Source of the DNA: Serratia microhaemolytica
Lineage (GTDB): Bacteria > Pseudomonadota > Gammaproteobacteria > Enterobacterales > Enterobacteriaceae
Assembly (NCBI RefSeq): GCF_004011885.1
Contig: NZ_SBEF01000003.1
Location: 149,052 to 213,051 of the forward strand
Reading direction: 5' to 3'
DNA: 64,000 bases
The translations under genes and the position numbers were made by a program. Numbering within the stretch: the first letter of the stretch is position 1; every line of letters begins with the position of its first letter. Shown here piece by piece: positions 1-9,150 of this stretch. Under the pieces are notes generated by a model. That model ran no database searches, was not told the DNA's origin, and worked only from the letters and a program-made list of their open reading frames with translations.

Positions 1-180
1 AATCAGACCTGAGGTGTCTAATTTAACATTACCCCACACGTGACTACGCATACCGGAATCTTTCAGTTCCTGAGAGAAGGTGATCCCTGATCTCCCCTCT
101 TGCAGGCTTGCTAAAACCTCCTGCTGGTTGTTACCAATGCTAGAGACGATTCCTAGGCCAGTAATCACTGCACGTTTCAT
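1..180 (-). CDS. fabB: 3-oxoacyl-ACP synthase I (N-terminal part; gene continues past the window)
   Basis: Only the first 60 codons are inside the window, starting with the ATG complementary to 178-180. They read MKRAVITGLGIVSSIGNNQQ and continue through a GRSGITFS stretch, which is the diagnostic N-terminus of enteric FabB. FabB is the cytosolic beta-ketoacyl-ACP synthase that elongates acyl-ACP and is needed for unsaturated fatty acid synthesis. The catalytic Cys-His-His residues lie beyond the edge. Divergent fabB next to mnmC is the standard enteric arrangement, which supports the call. Confidence 0.95.
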   Translation of the reverse strand, partial: MKRAVITGLGIVSSIGNNQQEVLASLQEGRSGITFSQELKDSGMRSHVWGNVKLDTSGLI

Positions 181-349
181 TCAGCACCTCTTCCACAATT
201 TCATATTAGGAGTTTTGTCTGCACTTTAGCTTACAGATGTACGCTGAGCAAGTCCGATCTGCAAACAGTACGATCATTTTATGCGGTTTGCAGCCAGTTA
301 GCAGACTGGTTAGAATCGCCATATTCTCCTTTATTATCGGTAATCCATT

Positions 350-2371
350 GTGATCACTACTCCGATACAAACTGCCAGCCTGAGTTGGAATCAACAAGGT
401 ACACCTGTTTCGCAACAATTTGACGATGTTTATTTCTCTAATCAAAGCGGGCTACAAGAAAGCCAGTACGTTTTTATTGAGGGTAATCAGCTAACCACAC
501 GTTTTGCCACCCATAGCCGCCCGCTATTTATTGTTGCAGAGACCGGTTTTGGTACTGGTCTCAACTTTTTAGCGTTATGGCAACATTTTGCTGATTTCTG
601 TCGTCAGCAGCCGAATGCCAGATTGCAGCGGCTGCATGTGATCAGTATTGAGAAGTTTCCTTTACAGCAGAGCGATCTACGAGCAGCTCATGCACAATGG
701 CCAGAGTTGGCTCCATTAGCGGCAGAGTTACAAGCACAGTGGCCACTACCGTTAGCGGGCTGTCACCGCTTGTTGTTTGCTTCAGGCCAAATCACACTCG
801 ATTTGTGGTTCGGGGATGTCAACCAGTGGCTGCCCGCGTTAGCCGGCAATCTTGATCGTCAAGTAGATGCCTGGTTCCTGGATGGTTTTTCTCCGGCTAA
901 AAATCCAGCCATGTGGAGTGAGACACTGTTTAACGCCATGGCACGTTTTAGCCGACCAGGCGGTAGCTTCGCCACCTTCACTGCCGCAGGCTTTGTCAAG
1001 CGTGGCTTAAAACAGGCAGGTTTTAATGTCAGCAAATGCAAAGGGTTTGGGCAAAAAAGAGAAATGTTGACAGGGCAATTACCGGACAGTGTCACCCCGC
1101 CGACACTGGCTACCCCTTGGTATGCTCGACCACCCGCAACGGATTGTACCGATATCGCACTGATTGGCGGTGGTGTCGCCAGTGCCTGCTGCGCGTTATC
1201 ACTGTTGCGTCGTGGTGCCAATCTCACCCTCTATTGTGCTGATGCGCAGGGTGCTGAAGGTGCATCGAGCAATCGCCAAGGAGCACTTTACCCACTGTTG
1301 AATGGCTCAGGTGACCGCTTAGAAAACTTCTTCAGTCACGCCTTTTTATTTGCGCGCCGCCAGTACGATGCGTTACGGCAGTTGGGAATAGAATTTGATC
1401 ACCAATGGTGTGGTGTTAGCCAACTGGCTTACGATGTTAAAAGTGCGGCCAAAATTGAGCGGTTGCTAGCTGCTCACTGGCCGCAACAGTTGGCACAGCC
1501 GGTTGATCGCGCTGCATTAACTGCATTGTGTGGCCTCGATTGTGGTGTCGGTGGGGTACACTATCCGTTGGCCGGGTGGCTCTATCCAGCACAACTTACC
1601 CGCGCCATATTGGTGCTGGCTGAACAGCGAGGAATGGTTTGTCACTATCAGCACAGCCTCAATGCACTGGTTGCCGATGGTGATTATTGGCAACTCCATT
1701 TTGCCAATGGTGAGATACGTAGACACAAGACGGTGATCCTAGCCAATGGTCACCGCGTAACCGAGTTTCCTGCCAGTGCGGCACTACCACTCTATCCGGT
1801 TGCGGGTCAGGTTTCTCACATTCCGACTACTGCAACATTAAGCCAGTTAAAACACGTGCTCTGCTACGATGGCTACCTGACGCCAGTCAACCCTGTCAAT
1901 CAGCATCACTGTATTGGTGCCAGTTATCAGCGTGGTAGTGTCAGCCTGGAGTACAGCGCAAGCGAACAGCAGGAGAACCGCGCGCGTCTGCTGCGCTGTC
2001 TGCCAGAACAGGCGTGGCCGCGCCAGATTGATGTCAGTTCACAGCAGGCGCGTCGTGGGGTGCGTTGTGCCGCGCGTGATCACCTGCCAATGGTGGGCGC
2101 ATTGCCGGATTATCCAGCGACACTGGCGTGCTACCACAACCTGCAACAACAATCTGTTGCGGCTGAAACGGTGGCAGAAGCACCTTATCATCGAGGGTTA
2201 TTTATTATCGGTGGGCTAGGTTCGCGTGGCTTATGTTCGGCACCATTGGCGGCAGAAATTTTGGCCGCTCAGCTATTGGCTGAACCACTGCCAGCCGATA
2301 GTGAAATGCTGGCAGCACTCAATCCAAACCGGATCTGGATCAGAAAGTTGCTAAAGGGACGCCCTGTTTAG
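350..2371 (+). CDS. mnmC: bifunctional tRNA mnm5s2U methyltransferase / FAD-dependent cmnm5s2U oxidoreductase
   Basis: This 673-residue protein matches the length and two-domain layout of enteric MnmC. The N-terminal half has a SAM-binding GFGTGLNF motif (about residues 64-71) and the [14 protein letters not shown] segment of the MnmC2 methyltransferase. The C-terminal half begins near residue 264 with the IGGGVAS dinucleotide-binding motif of the MnmC1 FAD oxidoreductase. The enzyme removes carboxymethyl from cmnm5s2U34 and remethylates it to mnm5s2U in tRNAs for Lys, Glu, Gln and others. The start is GTG; no ATG lies in a suitable place and the reading [16 protein letters not shown] is the family N-terminus. 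Divergent from fabB, as in E. coli. Confidence 0.95.
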   Translation: MITTPIQTASLSWNQQGTPVSQQFDDVYFSNQSGLQESQYVFIEGNQLTTRFATHSRPLFIVAETGFGTGLNFLALWQHFADFCRQQPNARLQRLHVISIEKFPLQQSDLRAAHAQWPELAPLAAELQAQWPLPLAGCHRLLFASGQITLDLWFGDVNQWLPALAGNLDRQVDAWFLDGFSPAKNPAMWSETLFNAMARFSRPGGSFATFTAAGFVKRGLKQAGFNVSKCKGFGQKREMLTGQLPDSVTPPTLATPWYARPPATDCTDIALIGGGVASACCALSLLRRGANLTLYCADAQGAEGASSNRQGALYPLLNGSGDRLENFFSHAFLFARRQYDALRQLGIEFDHQWCGVSQLAYDVKSAAKIERLLAAHWPQQLAQPVDRAALTALCGLDCGVGGVHYPLAGWLYPAQLTRAILVLAEQRGMVCHYQHSLNALVADGDYWQLHFANGEIRRHKTVILANGHRVTEFPASAALPLYPVAGQVSHIPTTATLSQLKHVLCYDGYLTPVNPVNQHHCIGASYQRGSVSLEYSASEQQENRARLLRCLPEQAWPRQIDVSSQQARRGVRCAARDHLPMVGALPDYPATLACYHNLQQQSVAAETVAEAPYHRGLFIIGGLGSRGLCSAPLAAEILAAQLLAEPLPADSEMLAALNPNRIWIRKLLKGRPV

Positions 2372-2440
2372 CCAACCCCTGCAACGGTTACAAGCCAGCG
2401 CAGCGTTCAACTGCCAGCGCTGGCTCAGACCGTTGCGCTA

Positions 2441-2728
2441 TTACTCCTCCAACTCCAGCAACGCTGTTTGATACAGGCGCTGCCACAACCCAAGCACCAG
2501 CACCTGATCGGCGGGAGCCAGTTCCCCTGCTTTGATCGCTTTTACCAGACTGTGACGTACACGCATGTCCAACTGCGTTAATGTCGTATCCCCTTTCTCT
2601 TGTGCTTGTGCCACTGCCAATGTCAAGTGTCCGCGCAGATATCCGCCAGCAAACAACTCATCATCGCTGCCGTGCTCAACCATCTCATCAATCAGTGTTA
2701 AAACACGCGCTTCAAAATCAGCGATCAT
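2441..2728 (-). CDS. yfcL: YfcL family protein of unknown function
   Basis: A 95-residue acidic protein, starting MIADFEARVLTLIDEM and containing SDDELFAGGYLRGHLTLA, which is the hallmark of the YfcL family (about 92 residues in E. coli). An upstream in-frame ATG would add 24 residues, but the chosen start has a strong GAGGAAATAAG leader and agrees with the family. It is predicted cytosolic, with no signal peptide or membrane segment. Function is unknown. It sits between mnmC (convergent) and epmC (same strand), as in E. coli. Confidence 0.85.
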   Translation of the reverse strand: MIADFEARVLTLIDEMVEHGSDDELFAGGYLRGHLTLAVAQAQEKGDTTLTQLDMRVRHSLVKAIKAGELAPADQVLVLGLWQRLYQTALLELEE

Positions 2729-3077
2729 CTTATTTCCTCTTTCTATGGCAAACATAGCCAAACTATTTCTAGGCTGATATCTCAGCCTAAACCTTAGCAA
2801 GGATAACAGCGTGAGCCTATTAACCTACGGGATGATGCATTAGAGCCTATCCTATTAGGGTCATTCTACTTGCCGTCTTGTTGCCGGGTGGTGTTTGGGA
2901 TCCCCAGCATTGCGTGTATGTTGCGGTTTTTGTGCGCTATCAGCGTGTAAAAACTGACTGCGCCAATGACGCCTACTCGGTTAGGCTCTGGCTGCTTCAA
3001 ACACGCTTTATTACGGTATTTATTGCATTACTTATCTCTGATTGTATTGTCTGCAAACATCTCCTATCGGCGGAAAA
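2729..3077. other. yfcL-epmC intergenic region, 349 bp
   Basis: No gene is supported here. Two short plus-strand frames (from 2878 and 2966) lack family resemblance and ribosome-binding sites. The region presumably carries the yfcL promoter, since yfcL and epmC are more widely spaced here than an operon would need. Confidence 0.5.
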
Positions 3078-3638
3078 TTAATTTAATGCTTCTGGGTATG
3101 GAAAACAGCTGGCGCAGAGCTGTGGTGTTTGGTAATACGCCCGTAGTGCTTGGATAAATTGTGCAGCTCTTTGCGGAATGCCTTGCTCAAGAAAAGCCAA
3201 CACCCGCGCATGGACTAAGCGCTGAAACGCGATGCGGTCCGGTTCAACATCACCATTCAGATTGTCGCAACTGACGTTAAAGTTAAAATCTGCTGCGACA
3301 CAAAACATCCACTCTAACGCTTGTGGTGTGATCTCCACTACCTCAAAGCGGCGTTGTGTTGGTGCATCACGGCCATCTGGACAGTACCAATAGCCAAAAT
3401 CGACTTGCTTGCGGCGCTCTACTCCAGCGACACACCAGTGAGCGATCTCATGCATCGCACTGGCATAGTAACCATGAGCAAAAATGACGCGATGATAAGC
3501 ATATTGCTCATCCGCTGGTAAGTAGATCGGCTCATCATCACCTTTAACCAACCGCGTGTTATAGCTTGCACTGAAGCATTGGTTAAATATCTCAATCAGG
3601 TGTTGATATTGATGTCTTGGTTGATCTGTTTGTGACAT
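3078..3638 (-). CDS. epmC: elongation factor P hydroxylase
   Basis: 186 residues, starting MSQTDQPRHQYQHLIEIFNQ. It matches EpmC (YfcM) across its length, including RLVKGDDEPIYLPADEQ, the metal-binding HEIAHWC motif (about residues 81-87) and DFGYWYCPDGRDA. EpmC hydroxylates the beta-lysylated lysine of EF-P after EpmA and EpmB have acted. A longer frame begins 78 bp upstream (MNRVWLQ...), but the family starts at the chosen ATG. In E. coli the next genes are mepA and aroC. Here the neighbour is a LysR regulator, so synteny breaks at about 3.7 kb. Confidence 0.92.
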   Translation of the reverse strand: MSQTDQPRHQYQHLIEIFNQCFSASYNTRLVKGDDEPIYLPADEQYAYHRVIFAHGYYASAMHEIAHWCVAGVERRKQVDFGYWYCPDGRDAPTQRRFEVVEITPQALEWMFCVAADFNFNVSCDNLNGDVEPDRIAFQRLVHARVLAFLEQGIPQRAAQFIQALRAYYQTPQLCASCFPYPEALN

Positions 3639-3885
3639 AAAAATTTGGCTCACCCTGGCACACAAGCGACCATAATACCGGTAATTGTTGATAAGCTGAA
3701 GCCAAACCCGATTCAAACATAGGTGTCATAACTTCTTTATCAAGAGGGTGGATGCCATTCAGTGTATGCAGTCGCAGTGTATCAGCGCAGTTGCACGCTC
3801 TGCTGCCAGCAACAGCGCTGGCAGTAATAGGTACCTAGCGTGCCCGTTTCTCTGCCAGCAATGCCGCCTTGCCGGTGTTCTGATG

Positions 3886-4788
3886 TTATTGGTGATGATT
3901 AAAATAACGCATTATTTGCGCACGTAACCATTGGTTGGCGGGATTGTTACGCTCACGGTTATGTATCATCAAACGGTAATGGATCGGCAAGCCAGTGAGT
4001 GGTGCTGGGAGCACTTGAAGCCCTAACTTAGCGGCAAACTGCTGCGCAACTGTTTTGGTGACGATAGCAAGGCTATCACTCATGGCAACCAGAGACATCT
4101 GTACCATCATCGAGTCACATTCAGCGGCAATGTTACGTTCACTCAGACACTCTTCAGTAAAATAGTCTGCCAGATAGACATTCTCACGCCGTAGTTTGAG
4201 TGTGACATGCTGTTCTTGATAATACTGGGCTAACGAGACTGCTCCCTGAATGCGCGGATGCTGTTGACGGGCAATCAGGCAGATCTCATCACTGAACAAC
4301 TTTTCTGAAAAGAACAACGGAACAGAGTAATGGGAAAAGTCGATAACCAGATCTGCATGTTGCTGATTAAGTAGCATCAGTTGCTGTTCTAGACTGTGCG
4401 GCATCGGCAGCAACTGGATCGCAATTTTGCCCAGTGAGCGATCCTGCTCAAGTTGTGGCAACAGCATCAGCATCAGAGGTTCGGGAAGATAGACCAAAAA
4501 TTTACGGTAACTGTCGGTGTTAAAACTGTGCAGATTATCCAAGGTGTTGCGGATCTGACTCAACGCGGGTTCCAGTTGTTTCGCTAACTCATCAGCATGG
4601 TGAGTAGGCGTGATACCGCGACCATCGCGCCGGAAAAGGGTGACACCGAGTTGATCTTGTAGCCGCTTTAAAATCCCGCTGACACCAGGTTGCGTTAACC
4701 CGATCGCATTTGCTGCTAATGTGATCGAACGCTGGCGATAAACGGTCAGGAACACATTTAACAGGTTGAAATCGATACGATGACCCAT
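3886..4788 (-). CDS. LysR-family transcriptional regulator
   Basis: 300 residues. The N-terminal winged helix-turn-helix is clear (DFNLLNVFLTVYRQRSITLAA, then LTQPGVSGILKRLQDQLG and LFRRDGRGITPT). The C-terminal periplasmic-binding-like effector domain resembles the LeuO/YbeF/NodD branch, where an RGI/GRG residue pattern follows the HTH. It lies divergent from the exported-protein gene at 5133 across a 344-bp AT-rich gap, the usual layout for a LysR regulator and its target. The target and co-inducer are not evident from the sequence. Confidence 0.85.
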   Translation of the reverse strand: MGHRIDFNLLNVFLTVYRQRSITLAANAIGLTQPGVSGILKRLQDQLGVTLFRRDGRGITPTHHADELAKQLEPALSQIRNTLDNLHSFNTDSYRKFLVYLPEPLMLMLLPQLEQDRSLGKIAIQLLPMPHSLEQQLMLLNQQHADLVIDFSHYSVPLFFSEKLFSDEICLIARQQHPRIQGAVSLAQYYQEQHVTLKLRRENVYLADYFTEECLSERNIAAECDSMMVQMSLVAMSDSLAIVTKTVAQQFAAKLGLQVLPAPLTGLPIHYRLMIHNRERNNPANQWLRAQIMRYFNHHQ

Positions 4789-5132
4789 ACTACCACCCGA
4801 AAGATTGCATTTTATAATCTATTATTCATCATATTGGAAAAGTTGCCGCTGATCTGTTTTGTTTTTTTTCAGTCAGTAATTAAAGATAGGTACTGAAACA
4901 TCAATATCACTAATTGATTATCACAATCGGAATGACGCTCGAAATCGTTGTTTACTGCGTGTACACTGCATTTTCTGCGCTCAGTTTGTGCTGAAACTGA
5001 TGGAGTCAATCGTGCTTACTGGGCTAGACCCCAAATGTGTAGTGATTTGTTAACGGCAGGTATCGATCCTGTCTGGCATCTTAAAACACCGTTTGCTCCA
5101 GTGCGGTATGCAATCATGAGGTATTCAATACA
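4789..5132. promoter_or_regulatory. divergent intergenic region between LysR gene and exported-protein gene
   Basis: AT-rich 344 bp with a TATAAT at about 4813 next to the LysR start. A short frame at 4948-5136 has no homology that I recognise. The region probably holds both promoters and a LysR operator, but I could not assign a specific T-N11-A box. Confidence 0.4.
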
Positions 5133-5693
5133 ATGAAGAGACATCATGTTATACCATTTTTATGCGGTTTTTTTTTACTCCCTGTGGTGGCAGAAAGCAG
5201 TACAGTCAAAGAGAGTGTTAAATCGGCCGCCTCTAATTTTATCTCTACAGCTAAGGATGCGATCTCTGGTATTAGCGAAGGCATTGTTGATGGTAGAAAA
5301 GAGGGGGAAAGTACCGATAAAGCACACATTGCCAGTAATCAGCAGGAACTTGCTGAGTTACTCAGTTTTACTGTCATCTCAGCCGAAGAGCTTGGCCAAG
5401 GTAAATATCAGCTAACGTTAGCAGTGCGCAACGACAACCCATTCCTGGTTCGAGTAACCAACCTTTCGCAGCACAATTCAATTGTTTTATTGGATAAGGA
5501 TGGCTTCTCCTACCCCTTACCAACGCCTGCCATTCAAGGGACAGATATCACCGCGATTGAGAAGTCATTGACTCGAGTTAGATATACATTTAACAACGTA
5601 GAGGGAGAACCAAAAACGTTGCGTATTTTTGCCACGGAATTGCCGATCACCAAACTGGTTCCCGTTAGCCCCGCGATCCCAGTTAGCGAATAA
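5133..5693 (+). CDS. exported protein of unknown function
   Basis: 186 residues. The N-terminus is a signal peptide: MKRHH, a hydrophobic core VIPFLCGFFLLPVV, and a likely cleavage after VVAES, giving a periplasmic product. A Ser/Ala/Lys-rich helical stretch follows (about residues 24-60), then a beta-rich domain (about 70-186) with YQLTLAVRNDNPFLVRVTNL, resembling a small immunoglobulin-like fold. I do not recognise the family. A perfect 9-bp hairpin at 5702-5727 follows the stop. The divergent LysR gene may regulate it. Confidence 0.7.
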   Translation: MKRHHVIPFLCGFFLLPVVAESSTVKESVKSAASNFISTAKDAISGISEGIVDGRKEGESTDKAHIASNQQELAELLSFTVISAEELGQGKYQLTLAVRNDNPFLVRVTNLSQHNSIVLLDKDGFSYPLPTPAIQGTDITAIEKSLTRVRYTFNNVEGEPKTLRIFATELPITKLVPVSPAIPVSE

Positions 5694-5701
5694 CGACTCG
5701 C

Positions 5702-5727
5702 TCAGCAGGCAAGCTAACGCCTGCTGA
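5702..5727 (+). terminator. hairpin after the exported-protein gene
   Basis: TCAGCAGGC (5702-5710) pairs perfectly with GCCTGCTGA (5719-5727) across an 8-base loop, nine bases after the stop codon. A short T run (TTTT) follows about ten bases later, so termination is plausible rather than certain. Confidence 0.55.
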
Positions 5728-5903
5728 TCACAGTTTTCAGCACGAGAGTTCCCTGTCAGCGTTGTAGCATCAGCATCAAGGCCAGCTACCACCACTGACA
5801 CATTGCAAAACGTGATGTATCAAATAAAGGTCTATCGATATATCTGATCGCAGGCTTGCTTTAGAGTTGCCGCACAATAAGCAACCTAGCGAGAAAAAAA
5901 TCC

Positions 5904-7925
5904 ATGAAGCTCCATTTTGCTCCTTCTACGTTAACACTTGCTGTCATGCTCTCTTTTAATGCAACGGCCGATTACGCCAGTGTGGACAGCTACCAGGGAA
6001 AAGCAGCCACCGAATTTACCCAACGCGCGAATGCCGAGCTGGCTAAGACCCTACCGTGGCAAGATAACACGGCATTTGAGCGCACGCGTCGTGGCTTGAT
6101 AGCAGAATTTGGTACCCATCCAGCGAATGAGCTGAGAGCACGTTTCCAGCACATGGACAATATGAGCTTGGAACAACTGCCACCGACTGTTAACCCTTCG
6201 CTATGGCGACAGGCGATGCTGAACTACGCCGCAGGGGGACTCTATCAAGTGACTGATGGCATCTATCAGGTGCGTGGCGCCGATCTCTCCAACATGACGA
6301 TCTATCGTACTGATAATGGCTACGTGATCCATGATCCGCTGATCACCCGTGAAGCCGCAGCGGCCGCTTGGGATTTTGCTAAACAGTATTTGCCGAAGGT
6401 GAAAGGGGGACACAAGATCACCGGCATCATCTATTCGCACATGCATGTTGACCACTTTGGTGGCTCACGCGGCATCCTTGATTCTGGCGATGTGGTCAAA
6501 GGCGCACCGGTCTATGCACCGAAAGATTTTATTAAAGAGCTGGCAGATGAGAACATTATCGCCGGCACAGCCATGGGGCGCCGAGCCAACTACCAATATG
6601 GCGCAACACTGGATAACAGCCCGAAAGGGATAGTTGATAATGCACTTGGTTTAGGCACCTCGCGTGGTGAAGTCACTTTAGTGGCGCCTACCATCGAAAT
6701 CCAGCCTCGAGAACAAGAGATCAGCATCGATGGCTTGAAAATGCTGGCGATCAATATGCCAGGTGCCGAAGCACCGGCTGAAATTGTGCTCTACATTCCA
6801 AAATACCGTTCGCTGAATACCGCCGAACTTACCTACGATGGTATGCACAACATCTATACCTTCCGTGGTGCGAAAGTGCGTGACTCATTGGCTTGGACCA
6901 AGTATCTCACCGAGCTGAAAATGCGCTTTGTCGACACTGGACTTGTTGACAATATTCACGCTGCACACTCTGCACCGGTGTGGAACGATCCCGCTACACC
7001 AGTGAATGAAATTGCTGAATACCTGCGTTTACAGCGTGATAACTACGGTTTCTTGCATAACCAGTCGATGCGTTTAGCGAATCAGGGGGTAACCATTAAC
7101 GACGTTGGTCGTGAGATTGAGCAGATCGTACCGCAAATACAGAAGCAGACCTGGCACACCAACGGTTATCACGGTTCTTACAGCCACAATGCCAGAGCGG
7201 TAGTGAATCTCTATCTTGGCTATCACGATTTGAACCCTGTTAACACCAACCCGCTCAAGACTAAAGACAAATCTTGCGTCTACGTTAATGCGGCCGGCGC
7301 TGAGGTACTGTTCAATGCAGCTAAAGCACACTTTGATCTGGGTGAGTACCAGCAGGCATCGCAGTTATGGAATGACTTAGTGCAGTGTGATCCAAACAAC
7401 ACGCGTTATCGCCTATCGCTGGCGGACAGCTTCGAACAGCAGGGTTACCAATCGGAAACCATGGCATGGCGCAATTCTTATCTGCAAGCGGCGGTTGAAC
7501 TGCGCACTAACCGGATTGAACCGTCGATCAAAGTGGCAGCGCCAGATGTGATCGCCAACACCCCGACTGGAAATTTCCTGGATTTTCTCGCGATCCGGCT
7601 GAATGCACCAAAAGCGGAGCAGGCCAATCTTAATTTCCGTTTTGGTATTACACATCCAGAGTTGAAACAGAATTACTACGGTGAAGTCTCCAATGCCAAT
7701 ATGGTTAACATTCAAGTTGATAAAATGCCAGCAACGGATGTCTCACTGACGATCCGCAAAAGTGATCTGACGGCTGTCATTTTGGGACAAACCACTCTCG
7801 ACACGCTGATTAGGGACGGCAAAGCACGCTTGCAGGGAGATGGAAGCCTGCTGAAGAAGTTGAGCGATTCACTGGATAATTTCGACGGCTTATTTGAAAT
7901 TATGCCGATGCCAACGCAGCAATAG
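5904..7925 (+). CDS. secreted alkyl-sulfatase-like metallo-beta-lactamase-fold hydrolase
   Basis: 673 residues, close to the SdsA1/YjcS alkyl sulfatases (about 660). A signal peptide (MKLHFAPSTLTLAVMLSFNATA) implies a periplasmic enzyme. The metallo-beta-lactamase Zn motif HMHVDHFGG is at about residues 178-186, with a further candidate ligand in NTAELTYDG. The central alpha-helical dimerisation domain and the C-terminal SCP2-like domain (about 550-673) are present. The family hydrolyses primary alkyl sulfates such as SDS to the alcohol and sulfate. Some usually conserved stretches differ: HAAHSAPVW stands where family members often have HHWPxW. It may therefore have a different substrate. 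No operon partner is visible. Confidence 0.85.
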   Translation: MKLHFAPSTLTLAVMLSFNATADYASVDSYQGKAATEFTQRANAELAKTLPWQDNTAFERTRRGLIAEFGTHPANELRARFQHMDNMSLEQLPPTVNPSLWRQAMLNYAAGGLYQVTDGIYQVRGADLSNMTIYRTDNGYVIHDPLITREAAAAAWDFAKQYLPKVKGGHKITGIIYSHMHVDHFGGSRGILDSGDVVKGAPVYAPKDFIKELADENIIAGTAMGRRANYQYGATLDNSPKGIVDNALGLGTSRGEVTLVAPTIEIQPREQEISIDGLKMLAINMPGAEAPAEIVLYIPKYRSLNTAELTYDGMHNIYTFRGAKVRDSLAWTKYLTELKMRFVDTGLVDNIHAAHSAPVWNDPATPVNEIAEYLRLQRDNYGFLHNQSMRLANQGVTINDVGREIEQIVPQIQKQTWHTNGYHGSYSHNARAVVNLYLGYHDLNPVNTNPLKTKDKSCVYVNAAGAEVLFNAAKAHFDLGEYQQASQLWNDLVQCDPNNTRYRLSLADSFEQQGYQSETMAWRNSYLQAAVELRTNRIEPSIKVAAPDVIANTPTGNFLDFLAIRLNAPKAEQANLNFRFGITHPELKQNYYGEVSNANMVNIQVDKMPATDVSLTIRKSDLTAVILGQTTLDTLIRDGKARLQGDGSLLKKLSDSLDNFDGLFEIMPMPTQQ

Positions 7926-7979
7926 CCGACTCAATCATTGCGCTATCCCACAGACAGCGCGAGAGGAGTGCTCAAACCA

Positions 7980-8006
7980 GCGGTGTTTCAGGGAGTGAAA
8001 CGCCGC
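7980..8006. terminator. hairpin between convergent genes
   Basis: GCGGTGTTTCA and TGAAACGCCGC form an 11-bp stem with one G-T wobble and a 5-base loop. It sits between the convergent sulfatase-like gene and VOC gene and could stop transcription from either side. No strong T run is present. Confidence 0.45.
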
Positions 8007-8032
8007 ATTAGCCGCCATCACGCCACCACACA

Positions 8033-8569
8033 TTACCAGGATAAAGTAGCGGACTGAGCCAGCCCCCAGAGGTAGCCATCGGGGTCGGCAACCAGGGCAA
8101 AGCGATCTCCCCAAGCGGATTGATGTGGAGCCTGAAGAACAGTAGCGCCTGCTTTCCGGGCTTTTTCTGTAACATCATCGACATTGCTCACGTAGAGGTA
8201 AAAATAGCGTTTTTGTTGTGCAATATCTGCTGGATTGAACGGAACATCCTCTGCATGCAGACTTTTTTCGGCTGGAACAAACATCAGTACCAGCTCGCCC
8301 CGATAGCTCATTTCAACGTGAACCGCAGTACCTTGTTTGACAACTTCATCCCGCAGGGCAAAGCCAAAGGCCTGTTGATAAAACTGTTTACTGCGTTCTG
8401 GATCCTGCACCGTAAGGTGAGGGGTTAGCAAGCGCGAAGAAAGCCAAGGCGAGCCTTTTTCCCGAGCCTGTAGCCTGTGTTGTGTGGCCAGGGCTTCCTC
8501 GGTTTGGGCAACAGCAAGCGGGTTGAGCAAACTGAAGAGGGGGAGGGTCGATAATAAAGATCGAATCAT
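8033..8569 (-). CDS. VOC (glyoxalase/bleomycin-resistance) superfamily protein with signal peptide
   Basis: 178 residues. The N-terminus (MIRSLLSTLPLFSLLNPLAVAQ) looks like a cleavable signal peptide, so the domain is probably periplasmic. The rest is a two-module VOC fold: LLTPHLTVQDPERSKQFYQQAFGF, then FYLYVSNVDDVTEKARKAGA and the closing DRFALVADPDGYLWGLA motif. This subgroup often carries putative metal-binding His/Glu residues, and catalysis cannot be assigned from sequence. It is convergent with the alkyl-sulfatase-like gene. Confidence 0.75.
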   Translation of the reverse strand: MIRSLLSTLPLFSLLNPLAVAQTEEALATQHRLQAREKGSPWLSSRLLTPHLTVQDPERSKQFYQQAFGFALRDEVVKQGTAVHVEMSYRGELVLMFVPAEKSLHAEDVPFNPADIAQQKRYFYLYVSNVDDVTEKARKAGATVLQAPHQSAWGDRFALVADPDGYLWGLAQSATLSW

Positions 8570-8828
8570 GGGGCAGGATCTCCGTTTATTGAATTTTTTA
8601 ATAAGGCAGACGTTCTGATTCGTTTCTCATTTGAAACAAAACCCTATTTGTTTTGTATGTAAATCAATTTGTTATATAACAAATTGGGTTCATTAGTAGC
8701 ATGTTTTTTGGTACTGGGCAAGCTTTTGGAGTGATGTATGAGTGCTGCGTTCTATCGCTGAAGATAATCCAAGTGCTACATTGCACACAATATGATTGAA
8801 GTCATGCATAAGACCGGAGGAAAATAAA

Positions 8829-9047
8829 ATGGCGATAGTTTTTATGCCGGCATTGGTTGTTATTCTCACCAAAAAGGAAAGGGACGCAGGACGCGCGCTT
8901 ACCCAACAGGAAGTTGAACAAATTCGCGATAACGCAGTGGCAATCAATTTACCAGATGAAATGACGAGTATTCTGGACGATAGCCGTGGTTATTCAGATA
9001 TTGACCCAGAGAATGTATGGGAAGAATGGCAAGCTTACCGGGGATAA
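8829..9047 (+). CDS. small conserved-looking protein of unknown function
   Basis: 72 residues, starting MAIVFMPALVVILTKKERDAG, with an acidic C-terminus (DIDPENVWEEWQAYRG). An excellent GGAGG ribosome-binding site precedes the ATG at 8829. A longer frame from 8796 is less likely because it lacks such a site. The pattern of a short hydrophobic strand, a helical EVEQIRDNAVAI segment and an acidic tail looks like a real folded protein. Family and function are unknown. Confidence 0.6.
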   Translation: MAIVFMPALVVILTKKERDAGRALTQQEVEQIRDNAVAINLPDEMTSILDDSRGYSDIDPENVWEEWQAYRG

Positions 9048-9094
9048 TGCATCAAGCGCTGTACACCAAAAAGCAAAAACAGCAGCATCTTGAA

Positions 9095-9138
9095 CACTGG
9101 CTGACATTTGATTGGATATTATTCAATGCCAGCCAGTG
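9095..9138 (-). terminator. guaA terminator
   Basis: CACTGGCTG (9095-9103) pairs with CAGCCAGTG (9130-9138). It lies just downstream of the guaA stop in the guaA direction and is followed on the minus strand by T-rich sequence. It may also end the converging small gene. Confidence 0.6.
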
Positions 9139-9150
9139 CCTAACGAGGGA

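Noticed and set aside
4948..5136. Short plus-strand frame before the exported-protein gene
   Set aside because: No family resemblance or ribosome-binding site; it overlaps the next gene start and lies where promoters are expected.
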